A DNA stretch of 39,058 bases. Origin: a virus. Shown one piece after another: positions 30,698 through 36,511 of this stretch. Positions within the stretch are counted from its first letter, which is position 1. Each line of letters starts with the position of its first letter. Under the pieces are notes generated by a model. The model worked only from the letters and a program-made list of their open reading frames with translations, did not search any database and was not told the DNA's origin. Made by a program: the position numbers and the translations under genes. The stretch spans positions 1 to 39,058 of IMG/VR virus record IMGVR_UViG_3300021375_000070; one strand, given 5' to 3'.

Positions 30698-31269
30698 TTA
30701 CAGAGTTTGTCGAGCATAGTGGTCTCCCACCTAGATACTGTGGCTCCTGACACTCCCAACTCAACACTTAGTTGTTCTAGCGACATCTCGTCAAAGAACC
30801 TACCCTTAAGAACTCGCAACTCATCTCGGTTTAGTGTTGTTACTGCAACAGTCATAGCGTAGGCTTCGTACTCATCCTTCTCGTATTTGATGGCATGATC
30901 AGGGGTAGCAACCTCCAGTTCTTCGATTGGTGTACTGTCGTTGGACATAGCATCTATCAGACTACGCAGGGTTCCACTCTTGACGCCCTCAAGTTTATCG
31001 AGGTCTTCCCCTGTCGCCAGAGCGTGTGAGACGGTCCTAGCGGCCCATGTGTTGGGAATGCTCATAGCCTTCTTCCCGATGTTCATGTAGTCGTTCATGG
31101 CCCGTCTGGCGGCTCCTACGTAGTCCTTCTTGTGCGACTTACCTTCGGCCTTGACTTCGTAGCAAGCGACAAGTCCCTCGGACACGAGATCCTCATAGTC
31201 TTCACTGCGTTTGTACTTTCGTGCCAGTGTTTGGCACATCTTTAGGATTTCAGCATCAGTCAATTTCAA
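30688..31269 (-). CDS. Phage RNA polymerase sigma-factor-like protein
   Basis: 193 residues. Residues about 20-80 resemble sigma region 2 (YEDLVSEGLVACYEV, ARRAMNDYMNIGKKAMSIPNTWAA). Residues about 142-190 are a region 4 type helix-turn-helix: LNRDELRVLKGRFFDEMSLEQ, then LSVELGVSGATVSRWETTM. Region 1 is absent. The start is TTG 31269, overlapping the stop of a tiny upstream ORF as TTGA; the next in-frame ATG at 31239 would lose ten residues. It probably redirects host RNA polymerase to phage promoters. Element B lies at its 3' end. Confidence 0.78.
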   Translation of the reverse strand: MKLTDAEILKMCQTLARKYKRSEDYEDLVSEGLVACYEVKAEGKSHKKDYVGAARRAMNDYMNIGKKAMSIPNTWAARTVSHALATGEDLDKLEGVKSGTLRSLIDAMSNDSTPIEELEVATPDHAIKYEKDEYEAYAMTVAVTTLNRDELRVLKGRFFDEMSLEQLSVELGVSGATVSRWETTMLDKLCNNL

Positions 31270-31337
31270 TCCTTAGTCCCCTTATCCAGTTCTCGCCACT
31301 TAATCACGATGTTCTCACCCATGTAGTAGATGTTCAT
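31266..31337 (-). CDS. Possible tiny coupled ORF, 23 residues
   Basis: ATG 31337 to TGA 31266: MNIYYMGENIVIKWRELDKG, then TKD. The start overlaps the preceding stop as TGATG and the stop overlaps the sigma-like start as TTGA, and it fills the gap between these genes. It may be a real microprotein or a leader whose translation drives the sigma-like gene. Confidence 0.38.
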   Translation of the reverse strand: MNIYYMGENIVIKWRELDKGTKD

Positions 31338-31543
31338 CAGCCCTCCGATTTCCCTTGAGATCCGATCCAGTCATACACGTCTCCCAGATCCACTTGATAC
31401 GCAGCACAATACAAGACCAGCTTCAACCCCAGTTCACACAGAGCATCCCTTGACTTATCATCCATATCCAGTTTGTAGGTAGCTGATCCATCCTCATGCT
31501 CAATACCTTCAGATACTGCGATGTAACTTGGTTCGTCAGTCAT
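31337..31543 (-). CDS. Small acidic protein, unknown function
   Basis: 68 residues: PSYIAVSEGIEHEDGSATYK, then LDMDDKSRDALCELGLKLVLYCAAYQVDLGDVYDWI. The helix with two cysteines (LCELGLKLVLYCAAY) is amphipathic and followed by a short acidic turn, a layout seen in small phage proteins. Start overlaps the previous stop as TAATG. No known role. Confidence 0.6.
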   Translation of the reverse strand: MTDEPSYIAVSEGIEHEDGSATYKLDMDDKSRDALCELGLKLVLYCAAYQVDLGDVYDWIGSQGKSEG

Positions 31544-31794
31544 TAGAGTCCTTCCTCTTGGTCTAGGTTAATCAAAGCAATCAGGAACTTCTCTTGCAGC
31601 ATAGCTTGTTGTACACCTCTCGCAACTTCTCTCCAAGGGATATGCCCTAGCTGCTTAGGCCCATCTTCTGCATCTTCTATGAGCCAGATGCCTAGTTCAT
31701 CAGTGTCTAGTGTTATATCCACGTCACTCCGTCCTTCTCGTATGTGTATCACACGTAAGTCATAATCCAGAGATATGTAGCACGAAGCGTACAT
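31543..31794 (-). CDS. Small protein of unknown function
   Basis: 83 residues with AAGGAG just upstream. Beta-rich start (YASCYISLDYDLRVIHIREGRSDVDITLDTDE) then helix (WREVARGVQQAMLQEKFLIALI). It is preceded by a nested inverted repeat and followed by a coupled gene. No family recognised. Confidence 0.6.
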   Translation of the reverse strand: MYASCYISLDYDLRVIHIREGRSDVDITLDTDELGIWLIEDAEDGPKQLGHIPWREVARGVQQAMLQEKFLIALINLDQEEGL

Positions 31795-31809
31795 TCTCCT
31801 TACCTTTTG

Positions 31810-31855
31810 CGGTAAATACGGAAGCTAATCTCCGCATATACGGAAGGTATTACCG
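31810..31855 (-). promoter_or_regulatory. Nested inverted repeats in the leader of the 83-residue protein gene
   Basis: CGGTAA (31810-31815) and TTACCG (31850-31855) enclose TCCG-CATATA-CGGA (31831-31844). On the - strand CTTCCGTAT occurs twice in the same span. The unit lies just upstream of an AAGGAG site, so it could be an operator or a 5' leader hairpin. Confidence 0.4.
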
Positions 31856-31902
31856 TTTAGGATAAACCTTTGCCGATATTCGTTGCCGATCTTCGCCCAC
31901 AC

Positions 31903-32124
31903 TTACACCCACTTCTTCAGTTTACACAAGACTTGATCCAACTTTTCCGCATCTAGTATGCGACAAGATTGTATTGTATTAGGGTGAAAGGTACGACCAT
32001 CATCTGTCTCCTCTGTAATATCAAGCAAGGCAAACAACTGTCTGATAGTATCCTCCATGTCAATGATCTTGTCTGACATCTCCTCGAATGTTTTCAGGTC
32101 TATGGTTATCATCATGTCACTCAT
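31903..32124 (-). CDS. Small helical protein, unknown function
   Basis: 73 residues from ATG 32124; a GTG at 32160 would add twelve residues but lies inside the preceding tiny gene. The N-terminal part DMMITIDLKTFEEMSDKIIDMEDTIRQLFALL is a probable coiled coil, followed by a basic C-terminus (KLDQVLCKLKKWV). Shine-Dalgarno is weak; reinitiation after the nearby stop is likely. Confidence 0.5.
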   Translation of the reverse strand: MSDMMITIDLKTFEEMSDKIIDMEDTIRQLFALLDITEETDDGRTFHPNTIQSCRILDAEKLDQVLCKLKKWV

Positions 32125-32128
32125 TTGA

Positions 32129-32194
32129 TTATCCAATCCCAGTCTGAACACAGTCCGCACTACAGAAGGTCTTATCTTTGTAACATAGTGCCAT
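32129..32194 (-). CDS. Cys-containing microprotein, 21 residues
   Basis: ATG 32194 to TAA 32129 with AAGGAG 8 nt upstream: MALCYKDKTFCSADCVQTGIG. Cysteines at 4, 11 and 15. The opening CYKDKTFC resembles CYRDMTFC-type small proteins that I recall from many phage genomes; these are usually longer with a fourth Cys, so a metal-binding ribbon cannot be confirmed. The next ATG lies 5 nt after its stop. Confidence 0.5.
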   Translation of the reverse strand: MALCYKDKTFCSADCVQTGIG

Positions 32195-32223
32195 TGTTTT
32201 TCTCCTTACACCTAAGGTTCCTG

Positions 32224-32541
32224 TTAGTCATCATCGTAGCCTCTCAAGGTTCCATCAGGGTCCAGTTTATGGAGATTGGCATAGGCTTTCTCCAAGAGAT
32301 ATTCAAGTTCTTTGACACGGTTCTTGTCCCAAAGTTCTTCGCAAGGGTTTTTGGTTGCTTCCTCGGTATGCAAGGGTTTTTCTTTTACAGGACCGACGCT
32401 ACCCTTGATATCTCCCCAGACGCTGCCCTCGACGCTGCCCTCGACGTTGCCCTTGACGCTGCCATTGATGTTGAAGCCTCTGTCGGTAAACTCGATCAGT
32501 TCTTCCAAGAGTTCTTGCTGTTCTGCTGTGAATTTAGTCAT
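32224..32541 (-). CDS. Protein with bactofilin-like GxV repeats
   Basis: 105 residues. Residues 25-50 read NGSVKGNVEGSVEGSVWGDI followed by KGSVG, a four-residue repeat G-x-[VI]-x that in bactofilins forms a beta solenoid. The DNA shows matching 12-bp near-repeats at about 32400-32470. The N-terminus is a helix (AEQQELLEELIEFTD), and the C-terminus a charged helix (NRVKELEYLLEKAYANLHKL). About six rungs are too few for a full bactofilin. Possibly a scaffold or oligomeriser. It overlaps the ThyX gene by 8 nt. Confidence 0.6.
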   Translation of the reverse strand: MTKFTAEQQELLEELIEFTDRGFNINGSVKGNVEGSVEGSVWGDIKGSVGPVKEKPLHTEEATKNPCEELWDKNRVKELEYLLEKAYANLHKLDPDGTLRGYDDD

Positions 32542-33247
32542 TAGTCTTCTCTCCTTTCAGTGCTGCGTAGGGAATGTAGCCTTCGCCATCATCGTGTCCC
32601 ATAAGGCACGGCCACGACACAGGGAATATCTTGCCCATCACTTCACTAATTTGATTGGCAACCACTCGGGACTCATACTGTGTGTCAGGGGCACAGCGTA
32701 GACGACACATAGCAGCAAATGCGTCCAGTGATCCTGACCAGTACCATTCTGTCATGGTTGACTGTGGTAACAACATCCGTGCTTGTTCTGGTGCAACACC
32801 CATGTCGAGTGCCTGTAGATAAGCATACTTGATCTTACCATCTAGGTGTTGAGGGTTATACTCTGGGTTAACGACACCCTCAGAACCCTGCTTCTTGTCA
32901 GCGCTACGTCCACGCCAGACATCAGGTGTGTAGAACTCAGGCTCCTCATCAACATACCGACGGCTAACTTCTGACCAGCGCAAGAATTTATGCTTGACAA
33001 GTTGTCGTGCCACGAAGATGGGTGCTTTAATGTGAAAAAGAGCGTAACTGTGCCCAAAAGGTGCGATGTGACCTTCCGCTGCAAGATCGTGTATTAACTT
33101 CTCATCGCTCCGACCAGATGGACGAACTCTTGGGTCTCCTTCAAACATAAACTCGTCCCGTTTTTTCTTAAAGGATACACGGGCAGAGTTAGAAGTCCTA
33201 AGATCGTCTCCCATGTGGTCGATATAGGTACTAGAAATTCGGGACAT
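32534..33247 (-). CDS. thyX: Flavin-dependent thymidylate synthase ThyX
   Basis: 237 residues from ATG 33247, with AAAGGAG 8 nt upstream; a longer frame overlaps the preceding gene. It converts dUMP to dTMP using FAD and methylene-tetrahydrofolate. The signature R-H-R-x7-S-x-R appears as KHKFLRWSEVSRRY, with Lys in place of both Arg, a variant seen in several marine phage enzymes. Downstream, EPEFYTPDVWRG and MLLPQSTMTEWYWSGSLDAFAAM are typical of ThyX. It serves the same nucleotide supply as the reductase. Confidence 0.9.
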   Translation of the reverse strand: MSRISSTYIDHMGDDLRTSNSARVSFKKKRDEFMFEGDPRVRPSGRSDEKLIHDLAAEGHIAPFGHSYALFHIKAPIFVARQLVKHKFLRWSEVSRRYVDEEPEFYTPDVWRGRSADKKQGSEGVVNPEYNPQHLDGKIKYAYLQALDMGVAPEQARMLLPQSTMTEWYWSGSLDAFAAMCRLRCAPDTQYESRVVANQISEVMGKIFPVSWPCLMGHDDGEGYIPYAALKGEKTND

Positions 33248-33413
33248 ATAACTCTCCTTTGTCCGACATGATACGTAGTATCTCACGTTGATTGTAGAGA
33301 CCTTCTAACTCCCCCTTCGGGTCTCCATCCCACTCAAGGTCAGATACGTGATCCTCTACTTCCTTGAGCAATTTCCTCGTTGGGGGTCCGGGATACCGAT
33401 ACTCGGGACTCAT
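33231..33413 (-). CDS. Small protein of unknown function
   Basis: 60 residues: SPEYRYPGPPTRKLLKEVED, then HVSDLEWDGDPKGELEGLYNQREILRIMS. Charged and probably helical. The start overlaps the preceding stop as ATGA, and the 3' end overlaps the ThyX start by 17 nt. No family recognised. Confidence 0.55.
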   Translation of the reverse strand: MSPEYRYPGPPTRKLLKEVEDHVSDLEWDGDPKGELEGLYNQREILRIMSDKGELYVPNF

Positions 33414-33673
33414 AAGATCCGGTCCCAGTAAACCTCAACCATGATAACCTCGGCCATCTTACGAACTTGGATGTCCCATGCTTCCAGCTTCACCAGATCG
33501 TTGTCGTCGTTGTAGCGATAGACCTCGAAGTTGTGAAACTCTGGGTCCGTCTGTACGTCCAGCCAGTCCTGACCAGCGCCATCTTTGGCCCAGCTATACA
33601 ACCCATCCCATGCCAGATCAGCATAGACCACATAGTCATAGCCATCGACTTCGACTTCCACCTCGTATTCCAT
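33410..33673 (-). CDS. Acidic protein of unknown function
   Basis: 87 residues from ATG 33673 (TGATG overlap with preceding stop; GGAGAG upstream). Very acidic and aromatic: EYEVEVEVDGYDYVVYADLA, WDGLYSWAKDGAGQDWLDVQ, FEVYRYNDDNDLVKLEAW. Beta-rich with about a dozen Asp and Tyr. Such small acidic proteins may mimic DNA or bind host enzymes, but this is only a thought from composition. Confidence 0.58.
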   Translation of the reverse strand: MEYEVEVEVDGYDYVVYADLAWDGLYSWAKDGAGQDWLDVQTDPEFHNFEVYRYNDDNDLVKLEAWDIQVRKMAEVIMVEVYWDRIL

Positions 33674-33939
33674 CAAGTCTCTCCTTTTCCACCGTTGATA
33701 ACACTGAACATAGGTGATTCCTCATCAATGGTCAACTCTAAACTTGAGTGACGCACCAGAAAATACCATGCTGCGATCACATCAATGTCAGCCTCCAGAC
33801 GCTGGTAGTATCGCTCGTACTCACACTCAGCGACAAACTCCAGAGCGTCGATCTCCGACAGGAACACAGCACACGCCACATCCCTGTCGTGGACCATCTG
33901 ATAGGCTACGTAGACCGCCCAGTCAGTCATAATATTCAT
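33673..33939 (-). CDS. Small protein of unknown function
   Basis: 88 residues from ATG 33939; an ATG three codons on (33930) is equally possible, with AGAGGA upstream of both. The part TDWAVYVAYQMVHDRDVACAVFLSEIDALEFVAECEYERYYQRLEADIDVI is helical and acidic. It overlaps the preceding 29-residue ORF. No family recognised. Confidence 0.55.
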   Translation of the reverse strand: MNIMTDWAVYVAYQMVHDRDVACAVFLSEIDALEFVAECEYERYYQRLEADIDVIAAWYFLVRHSSLELTIDEESPMFSVINGGKGET

Positions 33940-34012
33940 ATTCCTCTAGGATGCTCTTGATGATTGTCTCATAGTTTATGTACTCGATGTCGTAGCGTTC
34001 TTCCCAAAGCAT
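33923..34012 (-). CDS. Tiny acidic protein, 29 residues
   Basis: ATG 34012 to TGA 33923: MLWEERYDIEYINYETIIKS, then ILEEYEYYD. GGAGG lies 8 nt upstream of the start, which overlaps the previous stop as TAATG. Very rich in Glu and Tyr and probably helical. The operon fit and ribosome binding site support it. Confidence 0.5.
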   Translation of the reverse strand: MLWEERYDIEYINYETIIKSILEEYEYYD

Positions 34013-34185
34013 TAGATTGCCTCCCTAATTTTCTTCCAGCTTTCCCATTGACCATGGACCTCACCAAGCTCAAGATTGCCGTTGCCCGACAGGCCCATGA
34101 ACTCAAGCGCGTCTGACTTCAACAGGAAGGCTCCAACCAGTATTTTATACCCATTTGGCCTGTTGTCGTATACAACAAAGATCAT
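34012..34185 (-). CDS. Small protein, 57 residues
   Basis: ATG 34185 to TAA 34012 with AAAGGAG upstream: MIFVVYDNRPNGYKILVGAF, then LLKSDALEFMGLSGNGNLELGEVHGQW. An alternating strand start followed by a short helix and turn. A strong ribosome binding site, coupled downstream gene (TAATG) and sensible composition make it likely to be real. First gene of its small cluster after a 68-nt gap. Function unknown. Confidence 0.62.
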   Translation of the reverse strand: MIFVVYDNRPNGYKILVGAFLLKSDALEFMGLSGNGNLELGEVHGQWESWKKIREAI

Positions 34186-34253
34186 AGTGATTCTCCTTTA
34201 GGTGGTCTCTAGTGTGAGTGTTGCTTTCCGTAGTCTTTCTTCTTTAGACTCAA

Positions 34254-34478
34254 TTAGCTATAGGTGATTTCGATAACGCTGTCAACCTTGAATGATCTCC
34301 AAGCACCCTTGTCCACATCCATGACAGGCACAACATTAGGGTTCTTGATCGGACCAGTCGGGGGTTCCATCATGCAGCGCATAGTCCGTTGAGTGCCATC
34401 AGTCTTTGTGAATGTGACAGTGAACTCGCGACCAAAACCGATAGTTTCGAGGGTAGTCTTAACAGTGTTGCTTTCCAT
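34254..34478 (-). CDS. DUF2693 family protein
   Basis: 74 residues from ATG 34478 with AAGGAG upstream; a longer frame to 34670 reads through the promoter and was rejected. FTVTFTKTDGTQRTMRCMME, then VPVMDVDKGAWRSFKVDSVI match the DUF2693 pattern 'v.FtKkDGt.RtM.c......vpV.D...gawRsF..d.i', a small SH3-like beta barrel found in many phages. Role unsettled; a role in binding nucleic acid has been suggested from its fold only. It has its own sigma70-type promoter. Confidence 0.8.
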   Translation of the reverse strand: MESNTVKTTLETIGFGREFTVTFTKTDGTQRTMRCMMEPPTGPIKNPNVVPVMDVDKGAWRSFKVDSVIEITYS

Positions 34479-34503
34479 TGTCTGTCTCCTTGTTTCTAGA
34501 ATC

Positions 34504-34532
34504 AGATTACCGTGATCTGGTAGGTTTGTCAA
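34504..34532 (-). promoter_or_regulatory. Sigma70-type promoter P1
   Basis: On the - strand, TTGACA (34532-34527), a 17-nt spacer and TAATCT (34509-34504), followed by GATTCTAGAAACAAGGAG and the DUF2693 start. The initial sequence GATTCTAGAAAC also follows promoter P3. Confidence 0.75.
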
Positions 34533-34541
34533 GCCCGTCAT

Positions 34542-34598
34542 ACTCAGCGAAGCTGAGAGGACCTTCGGTCCGGTATGACTGGTTAGTCGCGTAGCGAC
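34542..34598. other. Three perfect triloop hairpins in series
   Basis: CTCAGC-GAA-GCTGAG (34542-34556), GGACC-TTC-GGTCC (34559-34571) and GTCGC-GTA-GCGAC (34586-34598) occur within 57 bp, upstream of promoter P1 on the - strand. The last one spans the stop-proximal codons of the preceding gene. All have 3-nt loops. They may form a processing or termination structure; no U-run follows. Confidence 0.55.
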
Positions 34599-34807
34599 GT
34601 AGAGCGATATTGACTTGCAAGGAAGTGATCTGTCCAAAAAGCCCGACCCTTGTGTTTCCCCTTGAGGCACTTGACGAACACCTCTGAGGCGTACTGCGAG
34701 TGGGTGTTAGCGTGTTTGAGGTCAGCGACAATGTATTCATTCCCAGCAGGGTCTTTTAAGGTTTCACCAACCACCAGCTTGTTTTCCCGGTTCAGATTAT
34801 ATTCCAT
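34583..34807 (-). CDS. Small protein of unknown function
   Basis: 74 residues from ATG 34807, one base after the preceding stop (TAAGATG); a longer frame covers the neighbouring gene and was rejected. NLNRENKLVVGETLKDPAGNEYIVADLKHANTHSQYASEVFVKCLKGKHKGRAF suggests a small beta-barrel (KOW- or SH3-like 'lk.pagneYiV....'). Ribosome binding may use GGGGG or coupling. No family recognised. Confidence 0.6.
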   Translation of the reverse strand: MEYNLNRENKLVVGETLKDPAGNEYIVADLKHANTHSQYASEVFVKCLKGKHKGRAFWTDHFLASQYRSTSLRD

Positions 34808-34808
34808 C

Positions 34809-35084
34809 TTACGACCCCCATACCTTCGAAGACAGTTCTGCCATGTCCATATTGTCCGAAACCTCTTCCAGCCTCTCCATAAGGCTGTAGATGTCATCTC
34901 GCGCCGTATCAATGTCACACGACACATCAGAGAGGGTGTCTTCGAGGCGATCTACCCTCGCTTGAAGGTTTTCTGGGTCGTCACAGCCCTGCATATGCTT
35001 CTGTGCGTCCCTCTTAGCCTCTGCCAGCTTGTTCAGCACGACAGAAAGGTCTTTGATCATTTCCTCGATATCCATCTGGTTCAT
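34809..35084 (-). CDS. Coiled-coil protein, unknown function
   Basis: 91 residues from ATG 35084, again after a TAAGATG junction, with AAGGAAG upstream. The whole sequence is a heptad-rich helix: EEMIKDLSVVLNKLAEAKRD, then ARVDRLEDTLSDVSCDIDTARDDIYSLMERLEEV. An oligomeric rod is likely. No family recognised. Confidence 0.6.
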   Translation of the reverse strand: MNQMDIEEMIKDLSVVLNKLAEAKRDAQKHMQGCDDPENLQARVDRLEDTLSDVSCDIDTARDDIYSLMERLEEVSDNMDMAELSSKVWGS

Positions 35085-35085
35085 C

Positions 35086-35316
35086 TTACGCTTCCTTCTT
35101 TGGTGTTCCGGTCCAGCCCTTGATGCTAAACCAATCAATGTTGTTACCGAAAGTGTCGGTGATCCAGTCAGCGACAGCCCAGTACTCAGCAGCATCACGA
35201 GAACCATCATTCCAGACCCATGTACAGGGAATGCCTTCTGCTGTCAAGTGCTGCTCTTCGCCAGTCTCACGGATGCGGATCACGATGTCTGCCCCAACCA
35301 GAATTTCCGCCTTCAT
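35086..35316 (-). CDS. Small protein of unknown function
   Basis: 76 residues, beta-rich at first (KAEILVGADIVIRIRETGEE), then Trp-rich: CTWVWNDGSRDAAEYWAVAD, WITDTFGNNIDWFSIKGWTG. Seven tryptophans in 76 residues is unusual. Possibly a ligand- or protein-binding beta domain. It follows the preceding stop by one base. Confidence 0.55.
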   Translation of the reverse strand: MKAEILVGADIVIRIRETGEEQHLTAEGIPCTWVWNDGSRDAAEYWAVADWITDTFGNNIDWFSIKGWTGTPKKEA

Positions 35317-35317
35317 T

Positions 35318-35602
35318 TTAGAACTCCTTCGAGGTGGTTACATTGTACTCGTCATCACATACCACACTACACAAAGTTACAATACTCTTTACCTTGTCAT
35401 ACCCATAGTCTCTGCTGTATACCACCTCCTTTAGTAAAACTGGGTGTTCCGTCTTCCAAGAACTCTCCGCAGCATTTCCCAGAGCCTGAAACCAGCTATC
35501 CGTCCCTACTTTAGTGTAGTCATCCATATAGACTTTGTATGTATCTCCGGGGCGTCCCCAACACAACAACCTTTCACCATTTACATCTTTGTAGTGTGCC
35601 AT
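35318..35602 (-). CDS. Small protein of unknown function
   Basis: 94 residues with AAAGGAG upstream. AHYKDVNGERLLCWGRPGDT, YKVYMDDYTKVGTDSWFQAL, then VLLKEVVYSRDYGYDKVKSI. Aromatic and acidic, mostly beta. First gene after promoter P2. No signal peptide or known motif. Confidence 0.58.
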   Translation of the reverse strand: MAHYKDVNGERLLCWGRPGDTYKVYMDDYTKVGTDSWFQALGNAAESSWKTEHPVLLKEVVYSRDYGYDKVKSIVTLCSVVCDDEYNVTTSKEF

Positions 35603-35627
35603 CTCAGTCTCCTTTGCTTCTGGATAT

Positions 35628-35657
35628 ACCTTACCCTGATTCGTAAGGGGTTGTCAA
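35628..35657 (-). promoter_or_regulatory. Sigma70-type promoter P2
   Basis: On the - strand, TTGACA (35657-35652), an 18-nt spacer and TAAGGT (35633-35628), then ATATCCAGAAGCAAAGGAG and ATG 35602. The -35 box lies inside the end of the preceding gene and the -10 includes its stop. Confidence 0.62.
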
Positions 35658-35912
35658 CTTGATCCTTTTGATCTCATCTTTTCTAGTCTCCAACCAAGCC
35701 GGGTGTATTTGCTTTCCACAGATATACCATTCTGCGTGTGTTGAAGTAATCAATGCGGGTCCATCCTCTCTATGTAATAGCCCATTCAAGAAGTATCTGT
35801 GACTTCCGCAATCATCAACAAGCAACTCTACACAACCATCTGACCCAAGAAGCCTTAACTCTGGCTCTTGTCCCTTATAAAAAAGGCCACTTTTATATAT
35901 TGGATTTGTCAT
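35631..35912 (-). CDS. Protein with HREDGPA motif, unknown function
   Basis: 93 residues with AAGGAGG upstream. The motif LNGLLHREDGPALITSTHAE and WYICGKQIHPAW belongs to a repeat seen in many phage proteins ('nG.lHReDGPA.i......wy.nGk.H'). Here only one full unit is present. Loosely similar to MORN-type repeats; the function is not known. Its 3' end carries the -35 box of promoter P2. Confidence 0.66.
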   Translation of the reverse strand: MTNPIYKSGLFYKGQEPELRLLGSDGCVELLVDDCGSHRYFLNGLLHREDGPALITSTHAEWYICGKQIHPAWLETRKDEIKRIKLTTPYESG

Positions 35913-35923
35913 CCCAAGCCTCC

Positions 35924-36109
35924 TTAAAACCGGGGTTGGTCAACATATGCCTTGGCATCTTCGACAGTTTTGAATGTCTCCCGGTAGATGTGACCAAGGT
36001 ATACGTCATACACACGCTTGTCACCAAAGTCCATGCTACGAACCTTGTAGCCATTGTATGTAAAGTTCTGTGGGCTAATCAAGAACCCCATCTCATCTCG
36101 TGCAGACAT
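35924..36109 (-). CDS. Small protein of unknown function, first gene of the leftward arm
   Basis: 61 residues from ATG 36109 with GAGGAGAG 5-9 nt upstream; a longer frame to 36319 runs through promoter P3 and repeats and was rejected. MSARDEMGFLISPQNFTYNG, then YKVRSMDFGDKRVYDVYLGHIYRETFKTVEDAKAYVD: strands followed by a helix, like a small phage early protein. It is transcribed from P3. Confidence 0.6.
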   Translation of the reverse strand: MSARDEMGFLISPQNFTYNGYKVRSMDFGDKRVYDVYLGHIYRETFKTVEDAKAYVDQPRF

Positions 36110-36134
36110 TTGACTCTCCTCAGTTTCTAGAATC

Positions 36135-36163
36135 ACCCTACCAAATTCCCTCGTGGGTGTCAA
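36135..36163 (-). promoter_or_regulatory. Sigma70-type promoter P3
   Basis: On the - strand, TTGACA (36163-36158), a 17-nt spacer and TAGGGT (36140-36135), then GATTCTAGAAACTGAGGAG and ATG 36109. GATTCTAGAAAC is identical to the start region after P1. One copy of the TTCCCTCGT repeat lies within the spacer. Confidence 0.65.
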
Positions 36164-36247
36164 GCGAACATTTCCCTCGTACCCCTGAACATTTCCCTCG
36201 TGGGGGTTGACGAACATTTCCCTCGTGGGGGTGCTCATTTCCCTCGT
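36146..36247. repeat. Five-copy TTCCCTCGT repeat array
   Basis: TTCCCTCGT occurs at 36146, 36172, 36193, 36218 and 36239, spaced 26, 21, 25 and 21 bp, mostly within AACATTTCCCTCGTGGGGGT. On the - strand the unit reads ACGAGGGAAATG, which resembles a ribosome binding site and start codon. CCCTCGTGGG also occurs at 6925-6934. One copy lies in the spacer of promoter P3. Confidence 0.85.
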
Positions 36248-36277
36248 GGGGTATCCCAGCACCTCACTCAACCTAAA

Positions 36278-36377
36278 GTTACATTCCATTTCTTGAATAC
36301 AATCATAGGTTGTCAGCACAACTATAGGTTACATTCCATTTCTTGAATACAATCATAGGTTGTCAGCACAACTATAG
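36278..36377. repeat. Two exact tandem copies of a 50-bp unit with internal dyad
   Basis: A 50-bp unit is repeated at 36278-36327 and 36328-36377, and a third begins (GTTACATTC) at 36378. Each unit contains ATAGGTTGT-CAGC-ACAACTAT, an imperfect inverted repeat that could be an operator. No reading frame here looks coding. Confidence 0.9.
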
Positions 36378-36511
36378 GTTACATTCGTATATCTGACTCA
36401 ACCTGAAGTAGAACCGGGACGACACAACCTAAGCGCGTAAAGAAGCCTATTGACTCCCGCGTTCAAATATTGCAGCCGCCGATTCGTTGATTCGTGAGTC
36501 GGCCCGTGTCC

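Noticed and set aside
34215-34245. Possible terminator hairpin (GTCT/AGAC) before the 57-residue gene
   Set aside because: Stem of only 4-5 A/T-rich pairs with no U-run.
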